Position numbers and translations under genes: made by a program
In this document: positions 11,028 to 19,809 of the stretch, piece after piece
Position numbering within the stretch: position 1 is the stretch's first letter
Layout of the letters: the number at the start of each line of letters is the position of its first letter
Assembly: GCF_001553115.1 (NCBI RefSeq)
Contig: NZ_KQ960175.1
Span: forward strand, 25,562-89,561
Length of the DNA stretch: 64,000 nucleotides
Direction: 5' to 3'
Origin: Aedoeadaptatus coxii
GTDB lineage: Bacteria > Bacillota > Clostridia > Tissierellales > Peptoniphilaceae
Notes under the pieces: generated by a model
What the model was told of the DNA's origin: nothing
What the model saw: only the letters and a program-made list of their open reading frames with translations
The model's database searches: none

Positions 11028-11984
11028 CTAAAAAATCAGGAAATAACTGATCACGCAAAGAACAATTTCGACGATGGAAAATAAACCGACGATTTGAACT
11101 TCATTCATTCCCTTTTGCTCAAAATGGTGATGAATTGGACTCATTAAAAAGACGCGCTTTCCCGTCGTTTTAAAAGAAATCACCTGAATAATAACTGAAA
11201 GCGTCTCGATAAAATAAATGCCGCAGCAAATGGGCAGCAATAAAGGCAGATTCAGTAGAATCGCTACTGCCACAACGGCACCGCCTAAAGCCAAGGATCC
11301 CGTATCCCCCATAAATACTTTTGCCGGGTATTTATTGTAGAACAAAAACCCTAAAAGACCTCCCGCCATGACGAGACAGAACATCGTAATGGACGTGCGA
11401 CCCATTTTATGACTTACGAGGGAGAAAAATAACATGACGATAATGGTAACCGAAGAAGACAGTCCGTCGAGACCGTCCGTTAAATTTACAGAATTTACCG
11501 TGCCGACGACGACAAAAATAATGAACGGAATAAACATTATGCCCATTTCCAGGTGCTTATCCATTCCCGGTATCAACATATCCGTCGTCAAACCGTCGGA
11601 TACGCGAATCAACACGTAGAGCAACACGGCGATTAAAATTTGAGCCACCAATTTTTGGAGTGCTGTGAAACCTAAATTTCGCTTGTGTACCACTTTTAAA
11701 TAGTCGTCTACAAAACCTACTAAAGCGAAGCCTAAAGTGGAAATAAATAAAACCATGGCTTCATAGGTTAAGTTTTTGATCGCTAATGTAGCTAAAATAG
11801 CGGAGGTCAAAAAGATAATACCGCCAATGGTAGGCGTGCCCGCCTTCGCCAAGTGCGATTGAGGTCCCTCTTCCCGTATTTCCTGCCCGGCGTGCAATCT
11901 TCTTAACATGGGAATAAAGTAACGTCCCCCTATTAAGCTGAAAATAAGCCCCAGGCCAAAACTGATTGGCAGAGTTGCAAACAT
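11028..11984 (-). CDS. mraY: Phospho-MurNAc-pentapeptide transferase MraY
   Basis: Integral membrane enzyme that forms lipid I from UDP-MurNAc-pentapeptide and undecaprenyl phosphate. The 318-residue protein is polytopic and has the catalytic-site motifs DDYLK, NLTDGLDGL and the C-terminal PIHHHFE loop. It lies two bases after the PBP gene and ten bases before murD. Confidence 0.97.
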   Translation of the reverse strand: MFATLPISFGLGLIFSLIGGRYFIPMLRRLHAGQEIREEGPQSHLAKAGTPTIGGIIFLTSAILATLAIKNLTYEAMVLFISTLGFALVGFVDDYLKVVHKRNLGFTALQKLVAQILIAVLLYVLIRVSDGLTTDMLIPGMDKHLEMGIMFIPFIIFVVVGTVNSVNLTDGLDGLSSSVTIIVMLFFSLVSHKMGRTSITMFCLVMAGGLLGFLFYNKYPAKVFMGDTGSLALGGAVVAVAILLNLPLLLPICCGIYFIETLSVIIQVISFKTTGKRVFLMSPIHHHFEQKGMNEVQIVGLFSIVEIVLCVISYFLIF

Positions 11985-11986
11985 AT

Positions 11987-14332
11987 CTAATGACTCCTTT
12001 TTTTCTTATTCCGCGTATCTTGAGTTCTTCGGCTTTTCGTAGAATTCGTCGTCTTACTTTCCGTAGAGATCTGACGCTTCTCTTTCTTATTGTCCGAATC
12101 CCCTTTTCCTTCGTTCTTATTATCGGATGAAGGCTTCTCTTCCAGGCGAAGGTGAACTTTGGTTCCTTTTTTAAGTTCTTCCCCTGCCAAAGGCTCTTGA
12201 GAGACCACCGTCCCCTCGCCTTCCATAATATAATCTATGTTCGAGTTTTCTAACAGTGCCTCCACTTCACCTTTCGATTTACCAAGGAAATTCGGTACGC
12301 TCTTTCGGTTGGCATCGTTTGGATCCACCTTTAAATCTACTATGGTGTCTTCGTCCACTTCCGTACCCGCTTTGGGCGCTTGTTTTTCTACAATTCCGAA
12401 AGCACCTACATTTTCAGAGGCCATATTGAACTTTAGCCCTACATCGGTAAGTGCCTTGCCGGCGTCCTCGAGAAGCATGTTTTCCACATTGGGAACGATA
12501 ACTTTTTTCGCCTGTTTCTCCTTCATGCCGGCGGAATAAGGAACGTCAGCACTTCGTAGTGCCGTACCCATAATCTCGGAAGCGATGGGCGCTGCGACAG
12601 TTGCGCCGAAATAATCCCCTTCCGGCTCCTCGACGATAACGAGTACCGTGTATTTCGGATCGTCCATTGGCCCGACGGCAACAAAACTACTGATGTATTT
12701 GTCTTTTTCATAGCCACCGGTTTCCGAAACTTTCCCGGCCGTACCGGTCTTCCCGCCGATGAGGTAGCGATCTACGGCACCATATTTCCCCGTGCCCTTT
12801 TCCACTACCTGCACCATTAAATTCCGCATGGTACTGCTTGTAGACTCCGACACGACTTGACGTCTTACGACGATGCCGTGTTTTTCTACGAGATTTCCCG
12901 CTGCGTCCGTAATTTCGTCGACGACGTAGGGTTCCAGCAAATAGCCTCCGTTGGCGACAGCTGAAATAGCCGTTACCATCTGAATAGGCGTTACGGCGAT
13001 GCCGTGGCCATAGCTCATGGTGGCAAGGCGCGCTTCGCCAATATCCTCTACACTTTCGGGAATCATACCGTCTTGTTCGGCAGGTAAATCGATGCCGGTT
13101 TTTTCGCCGAAGCCGAAAGCGTGAATGTATTTAAGCATACCTTCTTTTTTAAGCTCTCTCGCAATGTTGACGAAACTGACATTACAGGATTCAGCATAGG
13201 CTTTTTCCATCGTAATGTCGCCGTGGGGATTGGGAAGCGATGTACACGTAATGGTGATGCCCGGAATATCTCGCACATACCCAGTGCAATAATAATGCTT
13301 TTTAGGGTTCGTTGTGTTTTCTTCAATGGCGGCCGCAGCAGTAATGGTTTTAAACGTCGAACCAGGCTCGTACGTATCGCTTACCGAAAAGTTTCGCCAA
13401 TTATCAAACCACATTTCCGATTTTTGCTCGCGGGAAAGATTTTTCCAAACAGCAGCTTGCGCTTTTGTCGCCGGGCGGTAAGGATAGTTTAAATTGTAAT
13501 CGTCTGTAGAGGCCATGGCCGCAATAGCGCCGGTTTGAGTTTCCTGCACAATGGCGGTGATCCGCTTCGCATGATTTTTCTCCCGAAAATTATCGAGGAT
13601 TTCCTCCGTCTTTCGTTGAAGCGGTTCGGACATGGTAAGCTTTAAATTGCCTCCACCCTCTACAATCGACGAAGGATCTTCTTGGGACGGGAGGACAGTG
13701 GTTTTGCCGCTCAAAACATCATTATAGTAACGTTCCAGCCCATAACGCCCTTCCCCATCTTTATTGGTAAAACCGATAACAAGTGATGCCAAATCGTTAT
13801 AAGGATAGGAGCGGGCTTCGAAATCTTCCACGACGACGCCGGGAATGTCGGTATCCCGCACGCGCATAGCCGAGGAACGATCCACATCACCCTTTAAAAG
13901 AACATGTCCCTTTTTCTCCAAGCGTTTCTCCGCGTCTTCGCGGGTCATGTTCAATGCTTTTTCCGCAAGGCTTATGAGTTGCTCTTTATTTTTGGCACTG
14001 TTTTTCCCTTTTTCCAATGTATCGATGTCGACGTAAATATCCGATTTACTTATGTTGTAAACCAGTTCTTTTCCATTGCTGTCCACAATTAAGCCCCGCG
14101 CCATTTTTTTGTTTTGCGCACTGTCCATGGCAAGAGCCTCACGGGTTAGATCATCGGATTCGAAGGTTTGCAAATAACCGACGCGAATAAACAAAATAAA
14201 AAAGAGCAAGAAGAGAATCGAATACAGAAAAGCTACCTTTTGATCCATATTTCTTAAATACGTACCAAAAGAACGGCGTTTGTTTTTTCTCTTTCTCACT
14301 CTATTATTTTGATTCATTTTCTGCTCACGCAC
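11987..14332 (-). CDS. ftsI: Class B penicillin-binding protein with two PASTA domains (PBP2x/SpoVD type)
   Basis: Septal peptidoglycan transpeptidase. The 781-residue product has a basic N-terminus, one membrane helix (about residues 35-52), a dimerisation/pedestal domain and a complete transpeptidase domain: SxxK as STFK in EPGSTFKT, SxN as SCN and KTG as GKTGTAG. Two PASTA repeats follow (starting VPNVENM and VPNFLGK), then a Lys/Glu/Ser-rich tail of about 50 residues. The start is GTG at 14332, after AGGAG. An internal ATG at 14317 has a weaker site. It is the only PBP of the cluster. Its intact motifs contrast with the class A PBP at 21846. Confidence 0.94.
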   Translation of the reverse strand: MREQKMNQNNRVRKRKNKRRSFGTYLRNMDQKVAFLYSILFLLFFILFIRVGYLQTFESDDLTREALAMDSAQNKKMARGLIVDSNGKELVYNISKSDIYVDIDTLEKGKNSAKNKEQLISLAEKALNMTREDAEKRLEKKGHVLLKGDVDRSSAMRVRDTDIPGVVVEDFEARSYPYNDLASLVIGFTNKDGEGRYGLERYYNDVLSGKTTVLPSQEDPSSIVEGGGNLKLTMSEPLQRKTEEILDNFREKNHAKRITAIVQETQTGAIAAMASTDDYNLNYPYRPATKAQAAVWKNLSREQKSEMWFDNWRNFSVSDTYEPGSTFKTITAAAAIEENTTNPKKHYYCTGYVRDIPGITITCTSLPNPHGDITMEKAYAESCNVSFVNIARELKKEGMLKYIHAFGFGEKTGIDLPAEQDGMIPESVEDIGEARLATMSYGHGIAVTPIQMVTAISAVANGGYLLEPYVVDEITDAAGNLVEKHGIVVRRQVVSESTSSTMRNLMVQVVEKGTGKYGAVDRYLIGGKTGTAGKVSETGGYEKDKYISSFVAVGPMDDPKYTVLVIVEEPEGDYFGATVAAPIASEIMGTALRSADVPYSAGMKEKQAKKVIVPNVENMLLEDAGKALTDVGLKFNMASENVGAFGIVEKQAPKAGTEVDEDTIVDLKVDPNDANRKSVPNFLGKSKGEVEALLENSNIDYIMEGEGTVVSQEPLAGEELKKGTKVHLRLEEKPSSDNKNEGKGDSDNKKEKRQISTESKTTNSTKSRRTQDTRNKKKRSH

Positions 14333-14341
14333 AAAAGTCTC

Positions 14342-14755
14342 CTACTTTCCGTTGAAAATATGCAACACGGAAATCACAGGGTTCAAGTAAACATTTTCGT
14401 TTACATCATTTTCTTTTTCTCGAACGGCGACGTCTATGTATTTAATCTGATCATTATCCGGATAGACCATACCCAATTGAAATTTCGCTTTGCGCATAAT
14501 ATCGTCTGAATTTTTAATTTCATCTAAGCTCGCCGTCATATCTTTATACGTCTTGTCCATGTCTTCCAGCGCTCTCGTTTGCCGATCGATGGCGGAGTTT
14601 ATGCTCGCAAGGCGAGTTTGTACTTTTAACTGTACAAGTCCCGTTATACATATCATCAAAACAATAATGCCGATACAGGCGGAAGTGGACATCGAACGAT
14701 TCTTTTTCCGTGGTTTGGGTTGACGACGATTTCGTCGCGTCTGAACCTTTTTCAT
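14342..14755 (-). CDS. ftsL: FtsL-type cell division protein
   Basis: Small bitopic divisome protein identified mainly by position (between rsmH and the PBP gene) and architecture. It has a very basic N-terminus (about residues 1-22), one transmembrane helix (about 25-44) and a predicted coiled coil (about 46-85), followed by a short tail. Sequence similarity to named FtsL proteins is low, as usual. I start it at ATG 14755 (137 residues) because AGGGGGAG lies eight bases upstream. A longer frame that overlaps the rsmH end has no such site. Confidence 0.8.
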   Translation of the reverse strand: MKKVQTRRNRRQPKPRKKNRSMSTSACIGIIVLMICITGLVQLKVQTRLASINSAIDRQTRALEDMDKTYKDMTASLDEIKNSDDIMRKAKFQLGMVYPDNDQIKYIDVAVREKENDVNENVYLNPVISVLHIFNGK

Positions 14756-14768
14756 TATATCACTCCCC

Positions 14769-15701
14769 CTATATTTTTTCAGCAATGCGAAGCTTTGCGG
14801 AATGGGACCGCGTATTCTCTGCTAACTCTTCCTCTGTCGCCGTAATAGGCTTTCTCGTAATAATTTTAATCTCACGTTTTTTATCGCAAGTACAAATCGG
14901 TTGGCGCGGCGGACAGATACAATCGAGATTTAAATATTTAAACTGATTTTTTACAATCCGATCTTCCAACGAATGGAAAGTGATGATGGCGAACCGTCCC
15001 TTAGGTTTTAAAAGATTTACCGCGTCTGGAATGACTTCTTCTAAAACATCCAATTCTCGATTCACTGCAATACGCAATGCCTGAAAGGTTTTCTTCGCCG
15101 GGTGACCGCCGTCTCTTCTGGCGCCGCCCGGGATTGCTTTTTTTATAATGTCAACGAGCTGAAAGGTCGTCTCGATCGGCTCGTGTTTTCGTTCGTTTAC
15201 AATGAACTCGGCGATACGCTTTCCCCAACGTTCTTCTCCGTAGTCCCAAAAGATGCGGCTTAACTCGTCTTCTTCATATGTGTTGACGATATCTCGCGCA
15301 CTGATCGCGTCCGATGGATTCATACGCATATCCAAAGGGCCGTCAAAGCGATAGCTGAATCCGCGCTCGCCGGTGTCAAATTGGTGCGAGCTTACGCCGA
15401 TGTCCAATAAAATGCCATCGACCTTTTCAATATTCAATTCGGAAAGGATTTCCTTCATTTCGACAAAATTGCCTTTGGCAAGCGTGTAGTTGTCTCCAAT
15501 ACTTGCCAAATGGCGATCCGCTGCTTGAAGTGCCGCATCGTCTTGATCGATGCCGATTAAACGGCCTTCCGGAATGCGGCGCAATATTTCACCACTATGT
15601 CCCCCTCCACCTAAGGTGCCGTCGACATATGTTCCGCGAGGATCGATGTTTAAGCCGTGAATGACTTCGTTTTTCAGCACCGGTATATGTTCAAAGGTCA
15701 T
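14769..15701 (-). CDS. rsmH: 16S rRNA (cytosine-1402-N4)-methyltransferase
   Basis: SAM-dependent methyltransferase acting on 16S rRNA C1402. The 310-residue product has the N-terminal HIPVL motif, the SAM loop DGTLGGGGHS at about residues 28-37, GILLDIGVSSHQ, and the C-terminal ITFHSLEDRIVK and RSHSAKLRIAEK signatures. It sits directly after mraZ, the usual head of the dcw cluster. Confidence 0.97.
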   Translation of the reverse strand: MTFEHIPVLKNEVIHGLNIDPRGTYVDGTLGGGGHSGEILRRIPEGRLIGIDQDDAALQAADRHLASIGDNYTLAKGNFVEMKEILSELNIEKVDGILLDIGVSSHQFDTGERGFSYRFDGPLDMRMNPSDAISARDIVNTYEEDELSRIFWDYGEERWGKRIAEFIVNERKHEPIETTFQLVDIIKKAIPGGARRDGGHPAKKTFQALRIAVNRELDVLEEVIPDAVNLLKPKGRFAIITFHSLEDRIVKNQFKYLNLDCICPPRQPICTCDKKREIKIITRKPITATEEELAENTRSHSAKLRIAEKI

Positions 15702-15709
15702 AGCTGCTC

Positions 15710-16141
15710 CTAAATTCCAAGATCGGCCAATTGTTGTGCAATTTGATCGTACGATAGGGATTCGTCGTCGTTATAATCATCCCATAAGGATTCCGACCAA
15801 ATTTCCATTCGCGTTCCCACGCCGATTACCACACTTTTTGTGGAAAGCTCGGCGTAGTCCATAAGGTTTTGAGGAATGCGAATTCTGCCCTGCTTGTCCA
15901 GCTCGCCGTCACAGGCGCCTGAAAAAAAGTAGCGGACAAATGCGCGGGCATCTTTGTGGGTAAGGGGTAAACTCTTTAATTTTTCTTCCATGCGTTTCCA
16001 TTCATCTAAGGGGAAAAGAAAAATGCACTGATCCAAGCCCTTGGTCATGACATAGCCGTCGAGAATTCCTTCTCTAAATTTGGCCGGCATGACTAAGCGC
16101 CCTTTCGAGTCTACGCTATGTCGGATCTCGCCAAAAAACAT
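15710..16141 (-). CDS. mraZ: Transcriptional regulator MraZ
   Basis: AbrB-like DNA-binding protein that represses its own dcw operon. The 143-residue product carries two SpoVT/AbrB-type half domains, one near the N-terminus (GEIRHSVDSKGRLVMP) and one in the middle (GELDKQGRIRIPQNL), as in other MraZ proteins. It is the first gene of the cluster and is preceded by the expected repeated operator and a promoter. Confidence 0.96.
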   Translation of the reverse strand: MFFGEIRHSVDSKGRLVMPAKFREGILDGYVMTKGLDQCIFLFPLDEWKRMEEKLKSLPLTHKDARAFVRYFFSGACDGELDKQGRIRIPQNLMDYAELSTKSVVIGVGTRMEIWSESLWDDYNDDESLSYDQIAQQLADLGI

Positions 16142-16156
16142 TTTTCACCCCTAATG

Positions 16157-16181
16157 AACCTTTTTCTACCACTTTCTCCCA
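16157..16181 (-). promoter_or_regulatory. MraZ operator (TGG-N7 repeats)
   Basis: On the minus strand three five-base units occur every ten bases: TGGGA (16177-16181), TGGTA (16167-16171) and AGGTT (16157-16161). This matches the known MraZ target of direct TGGGN repeats separated by five bases. It lies between the promoter and mraZ, as expected for autorepression. Confidence 0.75.
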
Positions 16182-16190
16182 CTTAACTCT

Positions 16191-16218
16191 ATTTTACACG
16201 ATTTAATATGGGATTCAA
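16191..16218 (-). promoter_or_regulatory. Promoter of the dcw cluster
   Basis: TTGAAT (16213-16218) and TAAAAT (16191-16196) with a 16-base spacer on the minus strand, immediately upstream of the MraZ repeats. Confidence 0.65.
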
Positions 16219-16228
16219 GGCGGAAATT

Positions 16229-16260
16229 AAAAAAACTACCAAAATTGGCAGTTTTTTTAA
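16229..16260 (-). terminator. Rho-independent terminator after lgt
   Basis: Minus-strand stem ACTGCCAA/TTGGTAGT (one G-T pair, two-base loop) followed by a run of seven Ts at 16229-16235. It separates the lgt transcript from the dcw promoter. Confidence 0.8.
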
Positions 16261-16267
16261 GATTATT

Positions 16268-17044
16268 TTATTTATTTGTCGATTCCCTTTTGATCAATTT
16301 ATAATCACCTACATTGCGATGGTTATAAACATAGATTAAAAGAAGGGATCCTATGACGATTCCAATCAGACTGACGACTTGTGCCGTTTTTAAGGGACCG
16401 ATGTAGAGGCTGTCGGTACGAAGTCCTTCGATAAAAAATCGTCCGATGCTATATAAGATGAGATATGCACCTGAAAGTTCACCGGGATATTTCCTGCGTT
16501 TCGAAAGGTAAAAGTAGATAAAGAGAAAAATTCCCACATCTAAAATTGATTCGTAAAGAAAGGTCGGGTGTACCATGACGCCGTCCACGGGAATGGCCCA
16601 AGGCAAATTTGTGGGTCCGCCATGGGCTTCGCCATTCATAAAATTACCCCACCGTCCAATGCCCTGAGCCAGGGCGACGCCTCCTGCGATCATATCCAAG
16701 AGATCTAAAAATTCAATTTTACGCGCCTTGGAAAAAAAGAAAATAACCAAGGCGCCTGCTATTAATCCGCCGTGAATGGCGAGGCCGCCGTTTCGAATGG
16801 CGAGTATTTCCGATGGGTGTTGGCTGTAATATCCCCACTCAAACAAAACGTAATAACATCGTGCGCCGATGATTCCCAAAGGGAGTGCGATTAAACTTAT
16901 GTCCACGATAGATTCTTTCGGAATACGCGGATTTCTCTTTATAAGCTCTTCCCCGAAATAAATGGCGAGCATGGCGCCAATGGCAATGAATATTCCGTAC
17001 CAGCGAACCTCGATGCCGAAAAAAGTAAAGGCAATGGGGTTCAT
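16268..17044 (-). CDS. lgt: Prolipoprotein diacylglyceryl transferase
   Basis: Membrane enzyme that attaches diacylglycerol to the lipobox cysteine of prolipoproteins. The 258-residue polytopic product has the essential GGLAIHGGLI region (about residues 86-95) and the Lgt signature GRWGNFMNGEAHGG around residues 131-144. It lies one base after deoC in a minus-strand run with yebC and a DUF1461 gene, and ends at its own terminator. Confidence 0.97.
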   Translation of the reverse strand: MNPIAFTFFGIEVRWYGIFIAIGAMLAIYFGEELIKRNPRIPKESIVDISLIALPLGIIGARCYYVLFEWGYYSQHPSEILAIRNGGLAIHGGLIAGALVIFFFSKARKIEFLDLLDMIAGGVALAQGIGRWGNFMNGEAHGGPTNLPWAIPVDGVMVHPTFLYESILDVGIFLFIYFYLSKRRKYPGELSGAYLILYSIGRFFIEGLRTDSLYIGPLKTAQVVSLIGIVIGSLLLIYVYNHRNVGDYKLIKRESTNK

Positions 17045-17045
17045 T

Positions 17046-17687
17046 CTATTCTCCTAAAATAGCGGCCGTTTTGGATGCGCCGATTCTGGTGGCGCCGGCT
17101 TCTATCATGGCTTCCGCCGTTTCTCTCGTACGAATACCACCGCTTGCTTTTACGCCCAATTCCTCGCCGACAGCTTCGCGCATTAACTTCACATCTTCTA
17201 CCGTCGCACCTCCGGTACTGAAACCTGTGGAGGTCTTTACAAAGTCGAGGCCGGCTTCTTTTGCCAAACGGCATGCCGTTTGCTTTTCTTCATCGGTTAA
17301 GAGGCAGGTTTCCAAAATTACTTTTACGACGGCAGAAGGAACGGCATGGCGCACGGCCTTCATGTCTTCCAATACCATTTCCTCTTCACCGCTTTTCAAT
17401 GCGCCGATGTTTAGAACCATATCCACTTCATCGGCTCCGTTTTCCACGGCTTCTTTCGCTTCAAAAGCTTTCGTGGCAGACGTTGTAGCGCCCAAAGGGA
17501 ATCCGATAACCGTACAGACTTTTACATCGCTATCTGCCAATCGTTCGGCGGCGAGCTTTACCCAGCATGGCTCCAAGCAAATGGAAGCCGTGTCGAAAGC
17601 TTTCGCCTCGTCGATGGTTTGAATGACCAAATCCTTCGTCGCGTCCGCTTGAAGAATGGTGTGATCGATGGTTTTATTTAATTTCAT
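17046..17687 (-). CDS. deoC: Deoxyribose-phosphate aldolase
   Basis: Cytoplasmic class I aldolase cleaving 2-deoxyribose-5-phosphate to glyceraldehyde-3-phosphate and acetaldehyde. The 213-residue TIM-barrel protein has the family motifs DHTIL at residues 8-12, VIGFPLGA, the Schiff-base lysine in FVKTSTGF, and VKASGGIR. Length is normal. The start overlaps the end of the DUF1461 gene by 14 bases. No other nucleoside catabolism gene is adjacent. Confidence 0.96.
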   Translation of the reverse strand: MKLNKTIDHTILQADATKDLVIQTIDEAKAFDTASICLEPCWVKLAAERLADSDVKVCTVIGFPLGATTSATKAFEAKEAVENGADEVDMVLNIGALKSGEEEMVLEDMKAVRHAVPSAVVKVILETCLLTDEEKQTACRLAKEAGLDFVKTSTGFSTGGATVEDVKLMREAVGEELGVKASGGIRTRETAEAMIEAGATRIGASKTAAILGE

Positions 17688-18315
17688 TTGAATCTCCTTT
17701 TATAAAAAACAGTCCCGATAAACCGATCAAGCCGAGGAGCATAGTAGCGCCGATTCGCTTCACCATGCCGAAGAAAAAGGGTTCGGGAAGCATTTGAATC
17801 ATCAAATCCTTTTTGGGATCCATCAACCATAAATTGTTAGAGAAAAAGATCTGATGAAATTTAAACCACGCTCTGTGAAAATTCATCGCCACGATAATGG
17901 AAAAAAGAACGAGTATGGCGAGAATGGCCATGGCCGAGGATCCTGTCATTTTCAGTGCTCCACGCCAACCGATTCGACGAGAAAGGGCAAAAAACGATAC
18001 GGCGAGAATGGCTATGGCAAACATCGAAACACTACGCATTAATTTAAATAATGCATAGACGTCGACCATGTGATCGATTTCGCTTTCGGAAAAATAAGGA
18101 GCGAGGGTTCCTCGTTCTCCTTCTTTTAAATACTGCCTCAGTGCCGTGGATATCTCCGCCAGCGTATCTAACGATTTTCCCGTAACGGCCGGAATGCCGT
18201 TTTGTTCCATTTGCTCGACATAATAGTTCTGATTTTGGCTCACAGCTTCCGTAGAAAAACTGAACAGCAGAAAAAAACAGGATAGGACGGAAAGAATAGA
18301 TAGGATACGATTCAT
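17674..18315 (-). CDS. DUF1461/TIGR01906 family integral membrane protein
   Basis: Function unknown. The 213-residue protein has a hydrophobic N-terminal signal/anchor (about residues 3-24), an extracytoplasmic segment of about 65 residues and three further membrane helices. The family hallmark FHxxFFxNxLWLxDP ([18 protein letters not shown] here) precedes MLPEPFF. I recognise this as the TIGR01906/DUF1461 family. It shares one base with the yebC stop (TAATG) and overlaps deoC, so it is co-expressed with them. Confidence 0.8.
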   Translation of the reverse strand: MNRILSILSVLSCFFLLFSFSTEAVSQNQNYYVEQMEQNGIPAVTGKSLDTLAEISTALRQYLKEGERGTLAPYFSESEIDHMVDVYALFKLMRSVSMFAIAILAVSFFALSRRIGWRGALKMTGSSAMAILAILVLFSIIVAMNFHRAWFKFHQIFFSNNLWLMDPKKDLMIQMLPEPFFFGMVKRIGATMLLGLIGLSGLFFIKGDSNEIK

Positions 18316-19058
18316 TATTCCTCGTCTTCGTCGTCGTTTTCCCAGTTATGAATAACTTCCTGAACGTCGTCGTTTTCTTCCAACTGGTCGATAAGTTTTC
18401 GCATTTTTTTGCGATCTTCCGGATCCTCTAAAACTGTCGTCGTTTGAGGAATATAGGTTATTTCGGAAATAGCAAAACTATATCCTTTCTCCTCTAGTGC
18501 TTTTCGAACGTCGCCGTAATCTTCCGGTTCCGTAACAATGAGGACACCGTCTTCGTCGACTTGAATATCCTCTGCTCCGGCATCGATGGCATCCATTTCC
18601 AGCACTTCGGAATCCATGTCATCGGTAAGCTCGATGCCGAACTGTCCTTTTTTATCGAACATGAACGCAACGGATCCGTCTGTTCCCAAATTGCCGCCGT
18701 GCTTATCGAAAGCGTGACGTACATCGGGCGCCGTACGGTTGCGATTGTCCGTTAAACAAAGCACCATAACGGCAATGCCGGAGGGGCCGTAACCTTCATA
18801 CGTAACGGATTCAAAGTGATCGTTGTCTCCGTCCCCTGCCGCCTTTTTAATGGCGCGCTCAATATTATCGTTAGGCATGTTTTCCGCCTTTGCACTGTCG
18901 ATAGCCGCCTTTAGTGAAGGATTATATTCGGGATCCGCTCCCCCTTCTTTAACGGCTACCGCAATTTTACGTGCCATTTTCGTAAAGATCTTACCTCGCT
19001 TAGCGTCGGCCTTGCCTTTTTTATTTTTAATATTATGCCATTTTGAATGTCCTGACAT
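18315..19058 (-). CDS. yebC: YebC/PmpR family (TACO1-like) protein
   Basis: Conserved cytoplasmic protein of the YebC/PmpR family, annotated as a transcriptional regulator and, for relatives, linked to translation of difficult sequences. The 247-residue product begins GHSKWHNIKNKKGKADAKRG and contains YEGYGPSGIAVMV near the centre. Its end is strongly acidic. It starts at ATG 19058, after AGGAGG, and has a good promoter just upstream, making it the head of the yebC-DUF1461-deoC-lgt unit. Confidence 0.95.
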   Translation of the reverse strand: MSGHSKWHNIKNKKGKADAKRGKIFTKMARKIAVAVKEGGADPEYNPSLKAAIDSAKAENMPNDNIERAIKKAAGDGDNDHFESVTYEGYGPSGIAVMVLCLTDNRNRTAPDVRHAFDKHGGNLGTDGSVAFMFDKKGQFGIELTDDMDSEVLEMDAIDAGAEDIQVDEDGVLIVTEPEDYGDVRKALEEKGYSFAISEITYIPQTTTVLEDPEDRKKMRKLIDQLEENDDVQEVIHNWENDDEDEE

Positions 19059-19088
19059 GATGACCTCCTTGATTTATATCAAAGTAAA

Positions 19089-19118
19089 ATTATATCACTC
19101 TTAAAGCCTATCTTTCAA
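19089..19118 (-). promoter_or_regulatory. yebC operon promoter
   Basis: TTGAAA (19113-19118, inside the end of nadE) and TATAAT (19089-19094) with an 18-base spacer on the minus strand, about 30 bases before the yebC start. Confidence 0.7.
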
Positions 19119-19809
19119 ATTTCGGCGGCATGTTGCGCTTATGTTCACTGATTGCGTGTTTGTGATCAATGGCGTCCCGATGATCGCCTCGATAATCTGA
19201 GCGAATGACGGCATCGAGTTCATCATAGGTGAAGCCCATGTCGTCTTCGTCGGTTTGCCCTTCGTAGAGGCCCGCCGTCGGTTTTTTCTCAATGACTTCT
19301 TTCGGAAGATCCAATGCTTTGGCAAGTTCCACTACCTCGCTCTTCACAAAACTTGCAATCGGCATTAAGTCACTGGCCGAATCACCGTATTTTGTAAAGT
19401 AACCGGTGTAAAATTCACTGGCATTGGAACAACCGCAAACCAAATAATTACGGTCTTGCGCGTAATAATAAAGCGTAACGGCGCGAAGTCTCGGCTTAAT
19501 ATTGTTTTTCGCCAATTGATTGTCGCTATCCATGGAAGCGTCGACCAAGGCATGATATGTTTTTGAAAGATCTACTTTTTCAATTTTAAGATCCAAGGAT
19601 TCCGCTACAAGGCGAGCATCGTGTTCGTCTTGCGGATTGGACTCGATGGGCATAATGATGCCCAGAGCATCGTCACCAAAGGCACGCTTAGCAAGCCCCG
19701 CTACAACGGCGGAATCGATACCGCCGCTTAGGCCGAAGACGACGCCTTCGGCGTGGGCATCTTTCACGATTTCTTTCATCCATTGGCAAATTGCTTCAAT
19801 TCTTTCCAT
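19108..19809 (-). CDS. nadE: Ammonia-dependent NAD+ synthetase
   Basis: Amidates nicotinic acid adenine dinucleotide to NAD+. The 233-residue product is the short, single-domain form without an N-terminal glutaminase. The PP-loop SGGIDSAVV is at about residues 25-33 and KKPTAGLYEGQTDEDD near the C-terminus is the substrate-site region. The start codon shares bases with the yigZ stop (TAATG), placing it at the end of the hflX-yigZ-nadE run. Confidence 0.95.
   Translation of the reverse strand: MERIEAICQWMKEIVKDAHAEGVVFGLSGGIDSAVVAGLAKRAFGDDALGIIMPIESNPQDEHDARLVAESLDLKIEKVDLSKTYHALVDASMDSDNQLAKNNIKPRLRAVTLYYYAQDRNYLVCGCSNASEFYTGYFTKYGDSASDLMPIASFVKSEVVELAKALDLPKEVIEKKPTAGLYEGQTDEDDMGFTYDELDAVIRSDYRGDHRDAIDHKHAISEHKRNMPPKFER

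Noticed and set aside
17071..17622. 183-codon open frame antisense to deoC
   Set aside because: It is a shadow of the deoC codon pattern; no ribosome binding site or recognisable protein, and deoC is certain.
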